Shown here: positions 1 through 10,780 of the stretch, in pieces
Layout: every line of letters starts with the position of its first letter
Position numbering within the stretch: position 1 is the stretch's first letter
Position numbers and translations under genes: made by a program
The notes under the pieces: model-generated
What the model was told of the DNA's origin: nothing
The model's database searches: none
What the model saw: the letters and a program-made list of their open reading frames with translations, nothing else
Source of the DNA: Yarrowia lipolytica
Taxonomy: Eukaryota > Ascomycota > Dipodascomycetes > Dipodascales
Direction: 5' to 3'
Length of the DNA: 64,000 nt
NCBI RefSeq assembly: GCF_001761485.1
Contig: NC_090773.1
Coordinates: forward strand, 1,612,001 to 1,676,000

Positions 1-1589
1 TTTTCCGTCGGTCAGACAATATACGACGACTTGTCGCAGGTCTGGCGGAATCCTGGGCACATGAAGATCAGATCACACAAGACAAAGTATCAGTTGTGGT
101 ATGATGGCAGTAGTGTATGCCATGATGTTGCCAGATGCAACTCGTCTCTTGGAGTCACGATGTCTCATACGTCCCAGGTTGTTGGCCCCCGTCACAGAAG
201 CTGCAAATACCACCACCGCTCGCGATAGCATCAACACGGATCACACGACTTGGGTGGTTTTCCGTCATGTAATGACATGTCATGCCTTTCTTGTCACTCT
301 GTCCATGTTGCCGTCTCATGTGCATGTTCGCATGTCACGCTGATCGCTGCAGTTCTGCTGATGGACCAACTCACTCAACATGCATCATGAGTTGAACCAT
401 CTGGCGGTAGTATGGACGAGAGGCACTCCGATGTTTGCAAGTGGTCACATGTCTCATCACCCCTGTTCCAGATGGCCACAAACATGCCTCGACATGTCTC
501 ATCACACATCCTGGACCCCGATCCCCCGGGGGTCGTTGGCCTCGTCGGACCCGCTCATGTCACGACATGTCGACCTACACCCTTTTCGTGCGTCACTACA
601 CTCTCACATTGTCGGTTCAGACCTCGGGTCCGTCTCCGACGTCCAGCAGTACTCACCGAATGTCAAACAGCGGCAGCTGGGTCGTGCTGTTCCGCGATAA
701 AATGGCCATGGCGGGATATCAGTGATGGCGATGGCAATGACGGCGATGGCGACGGCGATGGCGATGGCGATGGTCGGGGTGGTGGATGAAATGCAGTGGG
801 CTAATGGGAAGAAGAATAGAGCTACTGTACTGAATCAAGATTGTTTAGTGCAACGCTCACAATGCCGGGCTTAACCTTGTGACGTAATTGTTGCAGCAGT
901 TTGAAGTGCACAGGACAGGAGACTATCCGAGCTACCGGAACAGGAGAAACCACCAGCCGGGTCCCCGGCAGCCTTATATATTAAAGCCCTTCTTTTTGTG
1001 TCACCAAAATCCCAACCTCCCACACAAATCGCCCCGCACGTGACTACTCCGACGATCGCCCCACAGACTCTGAGACAGCCCAAGACAAGGTCGTAGATTG
1101 CCTGCCGTCCACTATTTCGGTTTCAGCGGCAATCATAATAATTATAGAATTTGTCGGCTATTGGTTTTGATGAAACGTCAACTGCAATATCTCGAGCTCG
1201 GCAGTGGTATCTCGAACTCGACACTCGAGCTGGACACCTGCTCGGCCGTGTTGAAACCACTCAACTACAATAACCACTGAAAAACGGCTTCAGAGGGGAT
1301 CCAAGGTTACAGTATTGGATATGGTGCCAGTGGAAAGTGCGTGAATATTTGCATCTAGAGACTGCGCAGAACACGATACTAGTGTCGAAACGGTTGCGAA
1401 ATATCCGTTGTGGAGATTGGACTCGTACATTCTGCATTGGCACCAGTCTCAGTGTCACCAGCTCTTCTCCGTAAGTGTTCGCATCGCTCCAATCCTCTAC
1501 AGCAGTCCTCGCTGCTTACATCATCTCTTGGTACATCTATATACCGCACTAGGTCATGTGTGTGGGCGGATCAGACGAGCGGTCTCGCA
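1..1589. other. Intergenic DNA, left edge of window
   Basis: No convincing gene is seen. All open frames are short and lack family features. The first 700 bases are rich in CATGT words; the 14-base word ACATGTCTCATCAC occurs at 447-460 and again at 492-505. A GGCGAT-type microsatellite follows near 724-772. The stretch lies beyond the 3' end of the oxidoreductase gene at 1590-2426. Confidence 0.6.
724..772. repeat. GGCGAT hexanucleotide-like microsatellite
   Basis: The run is an imperfect repetition of GGCGAT and GACGGC units. It lies in an open frame but no recognisable protein, so it is best read as an intergenic microsatellite. Confidence 0.7.
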
Positions 1590-2426
1590 TCATTTCTTGC
1601 CGAAAACGACATTGTCAGGACCCTCGGCAGCAGGACCCTCGGAAGTCACGTAGCTTCGAGTCAGGCCTCCGTCGACCAAAAACTCCTGGGCAGTCACATA
1701 GGTGGACTCGTCGGAGGCCAGGAACACGGCGGCCTTGGCCTGCTCAATGGCCTCGCCGAACCGGCCCGAAGGAAGATGGACTGTTCGTCGCGTCTTCTTG
1801 TCCTCCGTGTCCAGAAACTCCTGCAACAGAGGGGTGTTGAGAGGCCCGGGACACAGAGAGTTGACCCGAATGCCCTGCTTGGCGTAGCAAATGGCCAGCT
1901 CTCGCGACATGGCGATCACCGCGCCCTTCGAGGTAGTGTAGGCAATCTGGGGGGTAGCAGCGCCCATGAGCCCCACAAACGAGCCGGTGTTGATGATGGA
2001 CGTTTTGGTTTTCTTGTTCTTGAGAATCGACGCAATGGCGTGCTTGCAGCCGTACATGACGCCCTTGACGTTGATGTTCTGCGTCAGGTCCCAGATCTTC
2101 TCGTCCGTGTTGAGAATACCGTCGTCGGCGGGGTGCATGATGCCGGCGTTGTTGAACATGACGTCCACGCCGCCCCACGCCTCCACGTGGTCCACGAGCG
2201 CCTTGACGTCGGTTTCCACCGACACGTCTGCCTTAAGCGTTTCGATCTTGGTGCCCTGGGCCGCCCGCTGCTTCACCTCCGCCAGCGCCTTGGCCAGCGC
2301 CTCTTCGTTCACGTCCGACAGCAGCACGTTGGCGCCCTCAATGGCAAACTGGATCGACGTTTCCAGTCCGATTCCGCCCCCGGCGCCCGTCACAATTGCG
2401 TTTTTTCCTGAAAGTCGGTTCACCAT
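1590..2426 (-). CDS. Short-chain dehydrogenase/reductase (SDR), NAD-type
   Basis: This is a 278-residue classical SDR, the usual length for the family. The Rossmann glycine motif TGAGGGIG is at residues 13-20. The NNAG motif is at 92-95, and the catalytic tetrad is Asn119, Ser149, Tyr163 and Lys167 (YTTSK). A PGP motif is at 193-195. Asp38 at the end of the second strand is the residue that in this family usually selects NAD(H) over NADP(H). It therefore probably oxidises or reduces an alcohol/ketone with NAD. The substrate cannot be told from sequence. There is no signal peptide, and the GKK tail is not a standard peroxisomal PTS1, so a cytosolic location is likely. The start is the ATG at 2424-2426, just before the glycine-rich strand. 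It is divergent from the glutamine-synthetase-like gene across about 755 bases. No intron is needed. Confidence 0.93.
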   Translation of the reverse strand: MVNRLSGKNAIVTGAGGGIGLETSIQFAIEGANVLLSDVNEEALAKALAEVKQRAAQGTKIETLKADVSVETDVKALVDHVEAWGGVDVMFNNAGIMHPADDGILNTDEKIWDLTQNINVKGVMYGCKHAIASILKNKKTKTSIINTGSFVGLMGAATPQIAYTTSKGAVIAMSRELAICYAKQGIRVNSLCPGPLNTPLLQEFLDTEDKKTRRTVHLPSGRFGEAIEQAKAAVFLASDESTYVTAQEFLVDGGLTRSYVTSEGPAAEGPDNVVFGKK

Positions 2427-2820
2427 GGTCTGTTGTGAGTGTGGAGTAGTGAGTTGGTAGAGTGCAAGTAGTGTACTTGTAGAATGTGTGGTGTTGAGTT
2501 GTCAATCTACAGACGGCTTATCGCAAACTCCGGTTGCATAGGGTAACCACATGAGAGGAGCACGGTGATGTAATGGGGCGGGGTCCGTGCAGTTCCGGGT
2601 CAGGTGGTGACGGGTGGCGTGTAAGGATATGGTGTTTTGGGCGTTTTTCCCTCCTTTTTCTCTTCTCCTTTTGCGGCCTATTTAACTGCCAATTTCCCTC
2701 GTGTTTTCCACTCATTTTGGGGTCTATTTAACTACGCTTTTCCCACCTTTTTTTTCACTCCTTTTCTGCCAACTTACTCACTTGCACTGCTGTTCACTCC
2801 CATCGCATTCGCCCCATTTC

Positions 2821-2858
2821 GCCCCAATTTTGCCCCAATTTTGCCCCAATTTTGCCCC
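2821..2858. repeat. 11-bp tandem repeat GCCCCAATTTT, 3 copies plus partial
   Basis: Three perfect 11-base copies begin at 2821, 2832 and 2843, followed by a partial copy. The array lies in the shared promoter region, about 320 bases upstream of the GS-like start codon. Confidence 0.85.
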
Positions 2859-3112
2859 CTTTCGAACACATTTTGCACCAACTTTCGCTCCCATATCACC
2901 CTCGCACATTCCCCCCCCCTGCTGACCCGCTCTTCCGATCTCTCCCATAACCCCACCAAACCCCACCTTGGTGGACTAATCAACCGACTATCTACAACCT
3001 ATCTACATCGCACCTCACACGCACACTTGGCCAAGGTTTAATTTCGCCTAAGCATAGAGTTGCTCCGCACGACACCACCCGACACTATCTCCCCCCAAGC
3101 GGCCAACCAAGG

Positions 3113-3118
3113 TATAAA
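3113..3118 (+). promoter_or_regulatory. TATA box of the GS-like gene
   Basis: TATAAA stands 69 bases before the ATG at 3182. That leaves room for a short leader and supports 3182 as the first usable start codon. A CACGTG E-box lies a few bases before the ATG. Confidence 0.6.
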
Positions 3119-3181
3119 GACCCCTAGACGCCGGCTGGCAACCTTTCTTCTTTGCTAGCGCCCGACTCCTTCTCACGTGAC

Positions 3182-4558
3182 ATGAACTGGGAATCCGAAC
3201 TCGAAAACGACACGGCCGTCAAGGTGGCGGGAATCGACATTGACGGCATTGTGCGGGGCAAGTCCATCTCCAAAGCCAAGTTCCTCAGCGTCATCTCCAA
3301 GGGATTTGGCTTCTGCGGCGTGATTTTCGGATGGGACATGCACGACAAAAACTACACCAAGGAGCTGACTGTCAGCAACAAGGACAATGGCTACCGCGAC
3401 CTGCTGGCCATCATCGACCTGTCGTCGTTCCGGCGGCTGCCGTGGGAAAACAACATCCCCTTCTTTCTTGTGCATTTCAAGGACTCGGTCACCCAGGAGG
3501 AAATCGCGCCGTGTCCGCGCTCGCTGCTCACCGCCGTTACCGGACTCTACTTCAAGGACAAGATGAAGGCCATGGCCGGAGCAGAGCTCGAGTTCTACAA
3601 CTTTTGCCTCGACAGAAAAGACCTGCCGGACTCGTTCGCAAAACTGCCCCCCATCTCTACAGGCATGTTTGGATACTCGGTCCAGCGCCCAGCCCTCAAC
3701 GGAGACTACTTCCAGGCCGTCTGGGACACCGCCCTCAAGATTGACGCGCCCCTGGAGGGCTGGCACACAGAAACAGGACCAGGAGTGCTCGAAGCAGCCA
3801 TTGCGTTCGACGAGGTCAACAAACTGGCCGACAAGACTTCGTTGTTCAAACTCATGGTCAAATCCATCGCCCCACAGTACAAGGTGATCCCCTGCTTCAT
3901 GGCCAAGCCCCAGCAGGGCATGCCGGGCAATTCCGGCCATCTGCACGTGTCTCTGGTGGACCAGGAGTCCGGGAAAAACCTGTTTGCACGTGATCAGCCC
4001 GACCCCAACCCCGAGTGGCCCGACGTCGAGTACCTGTCTGATTTGGGCCGCCATTTTCTCGCCGGAGTGCTTGACGGCCTCCCAGACATTATGCCCATGT
4101 TTGCGCCCACCATCAACTCGTACAAGCGTCTGGTGGAGAACTTTTGGGCGCCGGTGACAGTGAGCTGGGGTCTGGAGCACCGGATTGCGTCCATCCGACT
4201 CATTGCACCCCCCACAGGTTCTGCCAGTGCCACCCGGTTTGAAATCCGAACTCCCGGAGCCGATGTGCAACCCCATTTCGCTCTGGCCGCCATTCTAGCG
4301 CTGGGACACCGAGGAATCGCCAAAAAGATGCCCCTGACCGTGCCTCCCATGGGCGACAGTTCTCCAGACAAGTTTGAACGGCTGCCCAGGGACTTGATGC
4401 GGGCCACGGAGCATTTCATGAGACCCGACAGTTTGGCCAGGGAGCTGTTTGGCGACAAGTTTGTCGAGCACTATGGAGAGACGAGATTGCATGAATGTCG
4501 AGAGTTTATGGAGTCGGTCACCGCGTGGGAGGTTGATCGGTACATTGAGACGGTCTAA
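3182..4558 (+). CDS. Glutamine-synthetase-like ligase (GS catalytic domain)
   Basis: This is a 458-residue protein of the glutamine synthetase superfamily. Visible family blocks are: the beta-grasp-like N-terminus with DIDGIVRGK (about 19-27); GAELEFY (about 133-139, metal-binding glutamates); ETGPG (about 197-201); GNSGHLHVSL (about 249-258, matching the GS His-x-His block); NSYKRL followed by AP; RIASIR (about 335); and RFEIRTPGAD (about 352-361). The opening resembles bacterial PuuA-type gamma-glutamyl-polyamine synthetases and lengsin-like GS homologues more than the short eukaryotic GLN1 enzyme. The likely reaction is therefore ATP-dependent ligation of glutamate to an amine (inference), not housekeeping glutamine synthesis. 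The frame stays open upstream to a TTG at 3152, but the first ATG is 3182 and a TATA box fits it. No targeting signal is seen. Confidence 0.88.
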   Translation: MNWESELENDTAVKVAGIDIDGIVRGKSISKAKFLSVISKGFGFCGVIFGWDMHDKNYTKELTVSNKDNGYRDLLAIIDLSSFRRLPWENNIPFFLVHFKDSVTQEEIAPCPRSLLTAVTGLYFKDKMKAMAGAELEFYNFCLDRKDLPDSFAKLPPISTGMFGYSVQRPALNGDYFQAVWDTALKIDAPLEGWHTETGPGVLEAAIAFDEVNKLADKTSLFKLMVKSIAPQYKVIPCFMAKPQQGMPGNSGHLHVSLVDQESGKNLFARDQPDPNPEWPDVEYLSDLGRHFLAGVLDGLPDIMPMFAPTINSYKRLVENFWAPVTVSWGLEHRIASIRLIAPPTGSASATRFEIRTPGADVQPHFALAAILALGHRGIAKKMPLTVPPMGDSSPDKFERLPRDLMRATEHFMRPDSLARELFGDKFVEHYGETRLHECREFMESVTAWEVDRYIETV

Positions 4559-5368
4559 GCGAAGAGCGAAGCGATGAGTTTAGACATGTCAGAAGAGCAT
4601 AGACACACGGGACGAGCATGGGTTTGGATTTGGACACACTGAATGGGCGAGCCTCCAACCAACTAAAAAATCTGGGAGCTCGTTCAGTATTGCATTGATG
4701 CATTGGACTAGTTTGTGTTAATTACGACTCGCTGAGATAGCCGCCGGTAGTGCCATTTAGCACCGAATCGATACTGCTGTATGTACTAATACCTGGTATT
4801 AGCGTCTACAGTAGTCTCTTCTTCCCCTCATTGACGGTACTAAGAGTGGATATGGAAAGAACAGAAGAGCTATAGGACTGGTGGATGTAGATGGAGTAGG
4901 TGTGATATGAGAATTGTGCTAATGGATTCGGCAGATATCTAATTGTAATGTCGTTGTCTTTTTATCTGGTTTTCGACCTTTTAGTTGTTCAACTAAGATC
5001 AATTATTTCCAACCAAAAAAAATATATTCAAGTATTCTTCAACTAAATTCAAGTATGTTTCAACTAATTACATAGTTAATTATCTGCTAATTCATTCATT
5101 CACTAACAAATCTGGTAACCCCACCCGCCATATTACCTCCTCATCGACGCATTTCGACCCCAAAAAAAAACACTTTGAGACTAATTTTCCTTGACTCCAA
5201 CCTCCACCTTGTCCCTCTTCCTCCTACACTTGTCCCTTTGCCACTTTTTCTCTTCTGGAGTATTCCGTGATTGGGTTTTTTGTTGCAGCAGATAGCGACA
5301 CATCACCACCACATTACGACGGTTGACCAACGCCACCGCCTCTCCTCCTCCTCTCCACCACGACCGCT
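4559..5368. other. Intergenic region between GS-like gene and OTU1
   Basis: No gene is seen. It holds the GS-like 3' region and the OTU1 promoter. Repeated CAACTAA words occur near 4988-5070, and a pyrimidine-rich stretch occurs just before the OTU1 start. Confidence 0.6.
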
Positions 5369-6346
5369 ATGAAACTGAAACTACGAACGCCCACGCTCAA
5401 CAAGGTGGTTGAGCTCGACAACGACGCCACCGTGGAGGACCTGGCCGCCATGGTGCTGTCGCTAGGAGTGGTGGATTTTGCCATCAAGGGCGGGTTTCCG
5501 CCGAAGCCCATCGATCTGTCGCAGGGAAGCAAGAGCCTGGCGTCGGCGGGGATCCGGAACGGCGACCAGCTCATTGTGTCGACGTCCGGTGGCGAAATCA
5601 CCAAGGGCAACGACATTGTCTCTGCCAACCGGGGACACAAAGATCCGGTGATGGGTGGGTTCAACAAGGGCTCCGGGACAAGCTCCGGCTCGGGTGGCTC
5701 AGGACCTTCCGATCTGGTCACAGCCCCCTGTGGCACCCGTAAACTCGTGCTTCGAGTCATGGAAGACGACAACTCGTGCATGTTCCGAGCAGTGGGATAC
5801 AACATGATGAAGGACGCAGACACAATGTTCGAGCTGCGGATGATGGTCAAGGACAAGATTGCGTCGGACCCGGAAACATATTCCGACGCAATTCTGGGCC
5901 GCCCCCGCGCAGAGTACATGAGCTGGATCACCAGGCAGGACTCGTGGGGAGGAGCCATCGAGCTGCAGATTCTGGCGGAGAACCTGGGTCTGACCATCAT
6001 TTCGGCCGACGTGTCGACAGGCCGACTGGACCACTTCAACCCCGGCAAGCCCACGTTCTGCATCGTCGTCTACTCGGGCATCCATTACGATAGTGTGGCG
6101 CTGGCGGAGGTATCCGACCTGTACACCAATTCGTCCGACGTGACGGTGTTCAGTCAGGACGCCCAGGGAGCGGCGGTACTCGAGTCGCTCAAGGTGCTCA
6201 TGGCGGAATTGAAGAAGAAACATTATTATACCGACACTGCTAGTTTTGCTGTCAAGTGCAATGATTGTGGATCGACGTTTACCGGAGAAAAGGGGGCGTT
6301 GGAGCATGCCAAGAAGACGGGTCATACCAATTTTGGCGAGAAGTGA
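5369..6346 (+). CDS. OTU1: Ubiquitin thioesterase OTU1 (YOD1 family)
   Basis: This 325-residue deubiquitinase shows the full OTU1 architecture. A UBX-like domain at about 1-75 is followed by a Gly/Ser linker and then the OTU peptidase domain. The nucleophile lies in D134-N-S-C137 and the catalytic histidine is in GIHYD (His239). A C2H2 zinc finger sits at the C-terminus (Cys297, Cys300, His313, His319). Family members bind Cdc48/p97 through the UBX-like domain and trim ubiquitin chains from clients, including those of ER-associated degradation. The zinc finger contributes to ubiquitin handling. The protein is a little longer than the S. cerevisiae enzyme but has no missing element. The start ATG immediately begins the beta-grasp fold. 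Location should be cytosol and nucleus. Confidence 0.95.
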   Translation: MKLKLRTPTLNKVVELDNDATVEDLAAMVLSLGVVDFAIKGGFPPKPIDLSQGSKSLASAGIRNGDQLIVSTSGGEITKGNDIVSANRGHKDPVMGGFNKGSGTSSGSGGSGPSDLVTAPCGTRKLVLRVMEDDNSCMFRAVGYNMMKDADTMFELRMMVKDKIASDPETYSDAILGRPRAEYMSWITRQDSWGGAIELQILAENLGLTIISADVSTGRLDHFNPGKPTFCIVVYSGIHYDSVALAEVSDLYTNSSDVTVFSQDAQGAAVLESLKVLMAELKKKHYYTDTASFAVKCNDCGSTFTGEKGALEHAKKTGHTNFGEK

Positions 6347-8130
6347 CGACGGCTCGTCTACGGCAAATGTGAGTCCATCATGAGAGCTTCAGCTGGTCCA
6401 CCTTGAGTGACTTCAGCAAGACTGTGGAGCTCTGTCTCCTTTGCACCTACAACCGTGTCGAAGAATCACTCTACTGATACCACCTTCCACTGTCTGAGTT
6501 TCATAGGTCTCTATGGACTATATGGAACCAACATGGTGTACAGTGTTTGTATAATGCCGGTAGCAGTGCCGTTGACAGAGATCTATGATGGGAGTGGAAT
6601 GATTGGGACAGACAACTCAATCGATACGGTTATCATATATCTATATTTGATGTTGCCTAACTGTCTGGTGGCCATAGTCTAGAGTAACACATACGTGTAC
6701 TGGACAGAACATACTACAAGTAGTAGAAAACAATGGAGACATTTTATGGAAAATCTGGAGAGTATATTCGTCTTGAAATCGCATGTTTATTACATCCCCG
6801 TTTTCACCGGGTTTATTGCACCTCTACCCAGGCCGCTGCAAACACTCTTGTGGAATATGCAGATAGAGACAACCACAACTCGTGAATGAGGTGTTTTATC
6901 ACAAATCTGAAAAGTGCATTCTTTCGGAAATTGCTGGATTACTCTAGTTAGGTACTCCACGTATCAACTAGATGTCTCTCCATTCCCCTGGACACAACTG
7001 CTTGTATTTTTATGTAGCATCATGACAGTGGGCCATGACAAGTCGTGGTCGAGTTATTTTATCAAAAATCTGAAAAGCGCCTTTTCTTTATAATCATTCT
7101 TTTACTCTATAAGAGAACTCTTGGTCTTCATTGTATCACTCTCCAGTCGTCTGGAAACAATTATACCAGGATCATCATGGGTTGCAGATACAGAACTCAC
7201 GGGCTGATTTTTTACCGCCAGAGACGAAATATTAAGGTCATTTATAACATATCAAACGTGTCTATTTTGGTGTTAGAACACCTTGTCTTTGAGAAAACCA
7301 AAATCGGAGGGAAAATGAGCGAGTTGGCACAGTTTAGTGTGAGATGACTAAACAGGTTCAATTTTACAATCTAGAATATGATACAGAATAGATAGACGAG
7401 TAGAGAAAGACCTGGCTGACACTTTCAGACAGTTGAATTGCCCTCAAAAAGTATCCTTTTCAATTGGGTATCTGTGGGAAAATCTATACCCAAGTTTGTA
7501 TACCCCGTTGATATAAACCAACAAACCATCTTTTCTGCTACAGAGAGGTTAGAAGGACGTGGAAAGTCGCAAGCAGTTCTTCCAGGCACCGGAAACAATA
7601 TCCAGAACTCGTCATCTTTCTCGAATGTCTCTAGCAAAAGTTATAGACACATGGAAAAAAACGCTCAACATACACAACTTTGCACGGTAGATGTGCTACA
7701 GAGCACTCAGAATGATGAATGAAGTTGGAATGGGCTCTTCAGGTCCTGATTACCACCATCTGAGAAACCACCTATAGGTATTCGGCTTTCTGTGAGTTCG
7801 CTATCGTTACAAAACTCACTATCTGGTGTCCATCTGCTGCCAATAGCACTCTGTCCGAGGCTCATCGTAATCAATAATATATTGTCTATCATGGCCTATC
7901 CATTTCTGTTAATAATGCTATTGTCATAATCCATTTGATCCAGCAGTGAGTGATTTCTAAGTCCCATGCTACATCCCTCGGTCCAGAGAGATGGAATTGA
8001 GTAATTTGTGAATGAATGATTAGTGAATGCCGTGAAAAATGGCTGAATGACTGAGTTGTTTCGAATGACTAGCATCCAACGAACATCACAAATCCTCGCA
8101 GGCTCAGATTCCTGTGATTTTCTAAGCCTC
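6347..8130. other. Intergenic region between OTU1 and BUD20
   Basis: No supported gene is seen. This is the 3' side of both convergent neighbours. Open frames here are short and have no domain signature. A diverged direct repeat occupies about 6874-7160. Confidence 0.6.
6874..7160. repeat. Diverged direct repeat, period about 160 bases
   Basis: Two related blocks, about 6874-6990 and 7038-7160, share ACAA-TCGTG, then TTTTATC-AAATCTGAAAAG, then TTACTCT and GTATCA words in the same order. A weaker third copy of the TTTTAT-AAAATCTG core is at 6742. No coding capacity or terminal structure identifies a transposon family. Confidence 0.5.
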
Positions 8131-8649
8131 CTAAGCCATATCCTCATCCTTGGTCTCGGGAATCACCCCTTTGTCCTCCTCCTCGGCCTCCTTTTCTCGG
8201 GCGATTCGCAACGCCTCCTGCTCACGAGCAAAACTGCTTGCCGCCTTGGCCTGCTCCACCTCCTCAAGACTGCCACGATCTGTCAACATGGTGGTCACCT
8301 CCTCCTCATCCAGACGCTTCTTATCAACATCATTTCGAGCCAGGTATCGCGCCACATTGTTTCCAGCAGCCATATTGGCCTCCTCCTGGGTGTATGGCAC
8401 CTCGCGGATCTCCTTGAGCCGTCGTTTGTGCACCTTGCCCCGGATGTGTGTCTGTTTGGCAAACTCGGTTTCGAAATACCGAGCGCACGGAATACAGTAG
8501 AACTGCGCCAGTCCGGGCTTCTCCTCGTCGTACTCCTGGTTGTGCAGAGCCTTGATCGACTGCGACGTGTTCATGTCGTCCCGCAGAATCTGGTCCAGAT
8601 CTCGGGTTCGACGTTTCGTCTTGTACATCATTCGCGATGGTCTTCCCAT
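8131..8649 (-). CDS. BUD20: Bud20-type C2H2 zinc finger protein, 60S export factor
   Basis: This 172-residue protein matches the Bud20/ZNF593 family closely. The basic N-terminus YKTKRRTRDLDQI is diagnostic and is followed by KPGL. A single U1-like C2H2 finger follows (Cys52, Cys55, His68, His74) with the GKVHKRR tail and then PYTQEEA. In S. cerevisiae Bud20 is a shuttling factor that rides on pre-60S particles and helps their nuclear export, with release in the cytoplasm. The C-terminal third is acidic and coiled-coil-like, and it is poorly conserved in the family. Both M1 (MGRPSR) and M7 are possible starts, but M1 aligns with the yeast MGR start. It is transcribed convergently with OTU1. 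Confidence 0.94.
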   Translation of the reverse strand: MGRPSRMMYKTKRRTRDLDQILRDDMNTSQSIKALHNQEYDEEKPGLAQFYCIPCARYFETEFAKQTHIRGKVHKRRLKEIREVPYTQEEANMAAGNNVARYLARNDVDKKRLDEEEVTTMLTDRGSLEEVEQAKAASSFAREQEALRIAREKEAEEEDKGVIPETKDEDMA

Positions 8650-10780
8650 GGTTGTTTCTTGCTTTTTGTGTCACTAGAGTCGCTTGCGGTGTGGTGCGAG
8701 AGTGTCGATATTTCCGTATGCACGTTTACAGATTTTTTCTACTTAGAGTTTGGAGTTTAATAAAATGGAAAATGTTTAAATAAAATAGATTTTTTTGGAA
8801 AATGTTAAAATATTTTTTGGAAAATGGATTTTTTTGACAAAATTGAGAAAATCGAGAAAATAGCCAATTTGAATAATTGGACGACTTGAGGGACGGTATA
8901 TGACGGTTTGGGCCATTATGTGTGCACCTGCGGTTTCAGTTTTTCAATAAGGACACTGGTTGAGCTGGGATGAGCACTACAAGTACAAGTACGAGTACAC
9001 GCCTGGTTAACCGGGTTCAATGAGATGAATATAAAAGATAGGGAGTTTCAGAAAAGTGCATTTTGTTCTCAATAACGACTTTACTTTGTTGTCCATTCTT
9101 CGTTTCGACACTGTTTTATGGCGTCCATTGGAACGTCCTTTTTACACGCACCAGACACAAGGCACCAGGCTCAATACCACAAGTACGAATACGATACAAG
9201 TACGAACTATACAAGTTTGTGGTGTTTGAATTATTCATCCTCTTTTCATTGATCTATTACATCTTTTACCTCTGTATAGATGGTCTTGATTGTTTTTACT
9301 ATGTTGATCATTGGAGATTTCCTCGCAAACCCCCCACGAGCTTCTCAGCCAGATTCTGGTCCACCTGAGTATCGTAGTCACGAAAGGGATCAAGAGATTG
9401 TTGTCTGATTGGATGACCGTTATTGCGACTCCAACAAGTATTACGAGAAGTCTGCGGTCTTGTTCTGTTCATGGTCCCATTCTGGTCAGAGTCAACAGAC
9501 GAGATCGGATTGCTCTGACACCACTAGAGATGGCAGGGGTGAGAAAAAAACGAGTTTGGCAATGACCGATAGATTACTAGTTTGGTTTACTCTTGCCTCG
9601 GTAGATTCGTACATTGGCCATAAGCCCCTTGGATGGAACAAGTACCAGCGGCTACTACAATCTCACATACTCCATTGCACGGAGGCCCATTGTGAACCCA
9701 TTGTGAGAAAGAGCTGTTCAGAGTGGGCAGCACAAATCACCAGAGTCGTGCCAACATCTCTGTAGTTGATCCAGGGCCCTTGGAGGGTGTGTCTGTCCCT
9801 GGTAACATCAATGGAGCGATAGTTGAGTAGCCAATCTCCAGTAGCTCAGATAACGCTATGTATACTGAGTAAATGAATTGCATGTATGAGTTCGATGGAC
9901 CTCATTGACGCCATTTCTGTCTGGTTTCGCAGCTCTGGGGTATTCGCAACGGGAGCCCTACTGGTCACTTGCCTCGATCTCTGCCTCGATCTCTGCCGTG
10001 ACCATTCATAAATGGTGTCTCAATGGGTATGTTGGAGTCATATCGCACTCCTACTCGGGCTGATACGATCGTCTTTTTGATCAAATGTTTAGACAAGACG
10101 AGCATCCAAACCCGCCATCAGATCCTTCTCAACTACAATGCGGGAAGAAGGACCTACATAATGATACAATGAATCGAATCCCTCTTGTTCAGATCGACGA
10201 TGAAAAAAAAAAAAAAAAAAAAAAAAACTATTATATAATATGGAAGCTCGGCAATTAACTGATTGACGGTCAACTCGACCATGCGCTTCCACAATTTCTG
10301 CTTGTGACAACTGCTGTTGGTGATTATGAAACTCGCCAATGCAGGTCCTATGCGAATACGAGGCGAATACGAGCACCGCATATCTACTATAGGTGCGTGC
10401 CATACCCTCTTTACTGGACCAATATGTATGTGATTCTTGGCAGTTGCAACTCTTACTTTTTTCCTCTTTTTTCTGTCCACTCACTGTCAACTTATCACCG
10501 ACTCATCAACATCTCGTGAACATCTCATCTCGTGAACATCTCATCTCGTGAACATCTCATCTCGTGAACATCTCATTATCTATACGTGCTATGGTGAGCG
10601 AGGTCAGTCGTCTGGTAGCCCACAGCCCATACATAACCCATGAGATGGGCTGAGATAGCTCTTGTCATGTCCCAGTTCGTCCCGGCTTCTGTTGGCTCCA
10701 CGACTTCACCACTTTTGCGGGCCCAAGGGTCTATTGGGTGCTGTCCATTCATGATCTTCCGTCATACACGTCCGTGGTCG
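8650..10780. other. Intergenic region between BUD20 and PLP2
   Basis: No supported gene is seen, only short frames without domains. The stretch includes the BUD20 promoter, several ACAAGTAC words (8985-9000, 9180-9215), a 25-base A run at 10203-10227 and a 16-bp tandem array at 10511-10576. Confidence 0.55.
10511..10576. repeat. 16-bp tandem repeat ATCTCATCTCGTGAAC
   Basis: Three perfect 16-base copies start at 10522, 10538 and 10554, with a partial copy on each side. The array lies about 200 bases beyond the 3' end of PLP2. Perfect identity suggests recent or ongoing slippage. Confidence 0.9.

Larger units (their letters stand above)
2427..3181. other. Divergent intergenic region between SDR and GS-like genes
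   Basis: No gene is seen. It must hold the promoters of both neighbours. A pyrimidine-rich tract at about 2637-2790 and a GCCCCAATTTT array at 2821-2858 are the visible structures. A TATA box lies at the right end. Confidence 0.6.

Noticed and set aside
1410-2411. 333-codon plus-strand frame opposite the SDR gene
   Set aside because: Antisense shadow of a well-conserved SDR; it lacks any domain.
3173-4276. 367-codon minus-strand frame opposite the GS-like gene
   Set aside because: Antisense shadow; the plus-strand frame carries all GS blocks.
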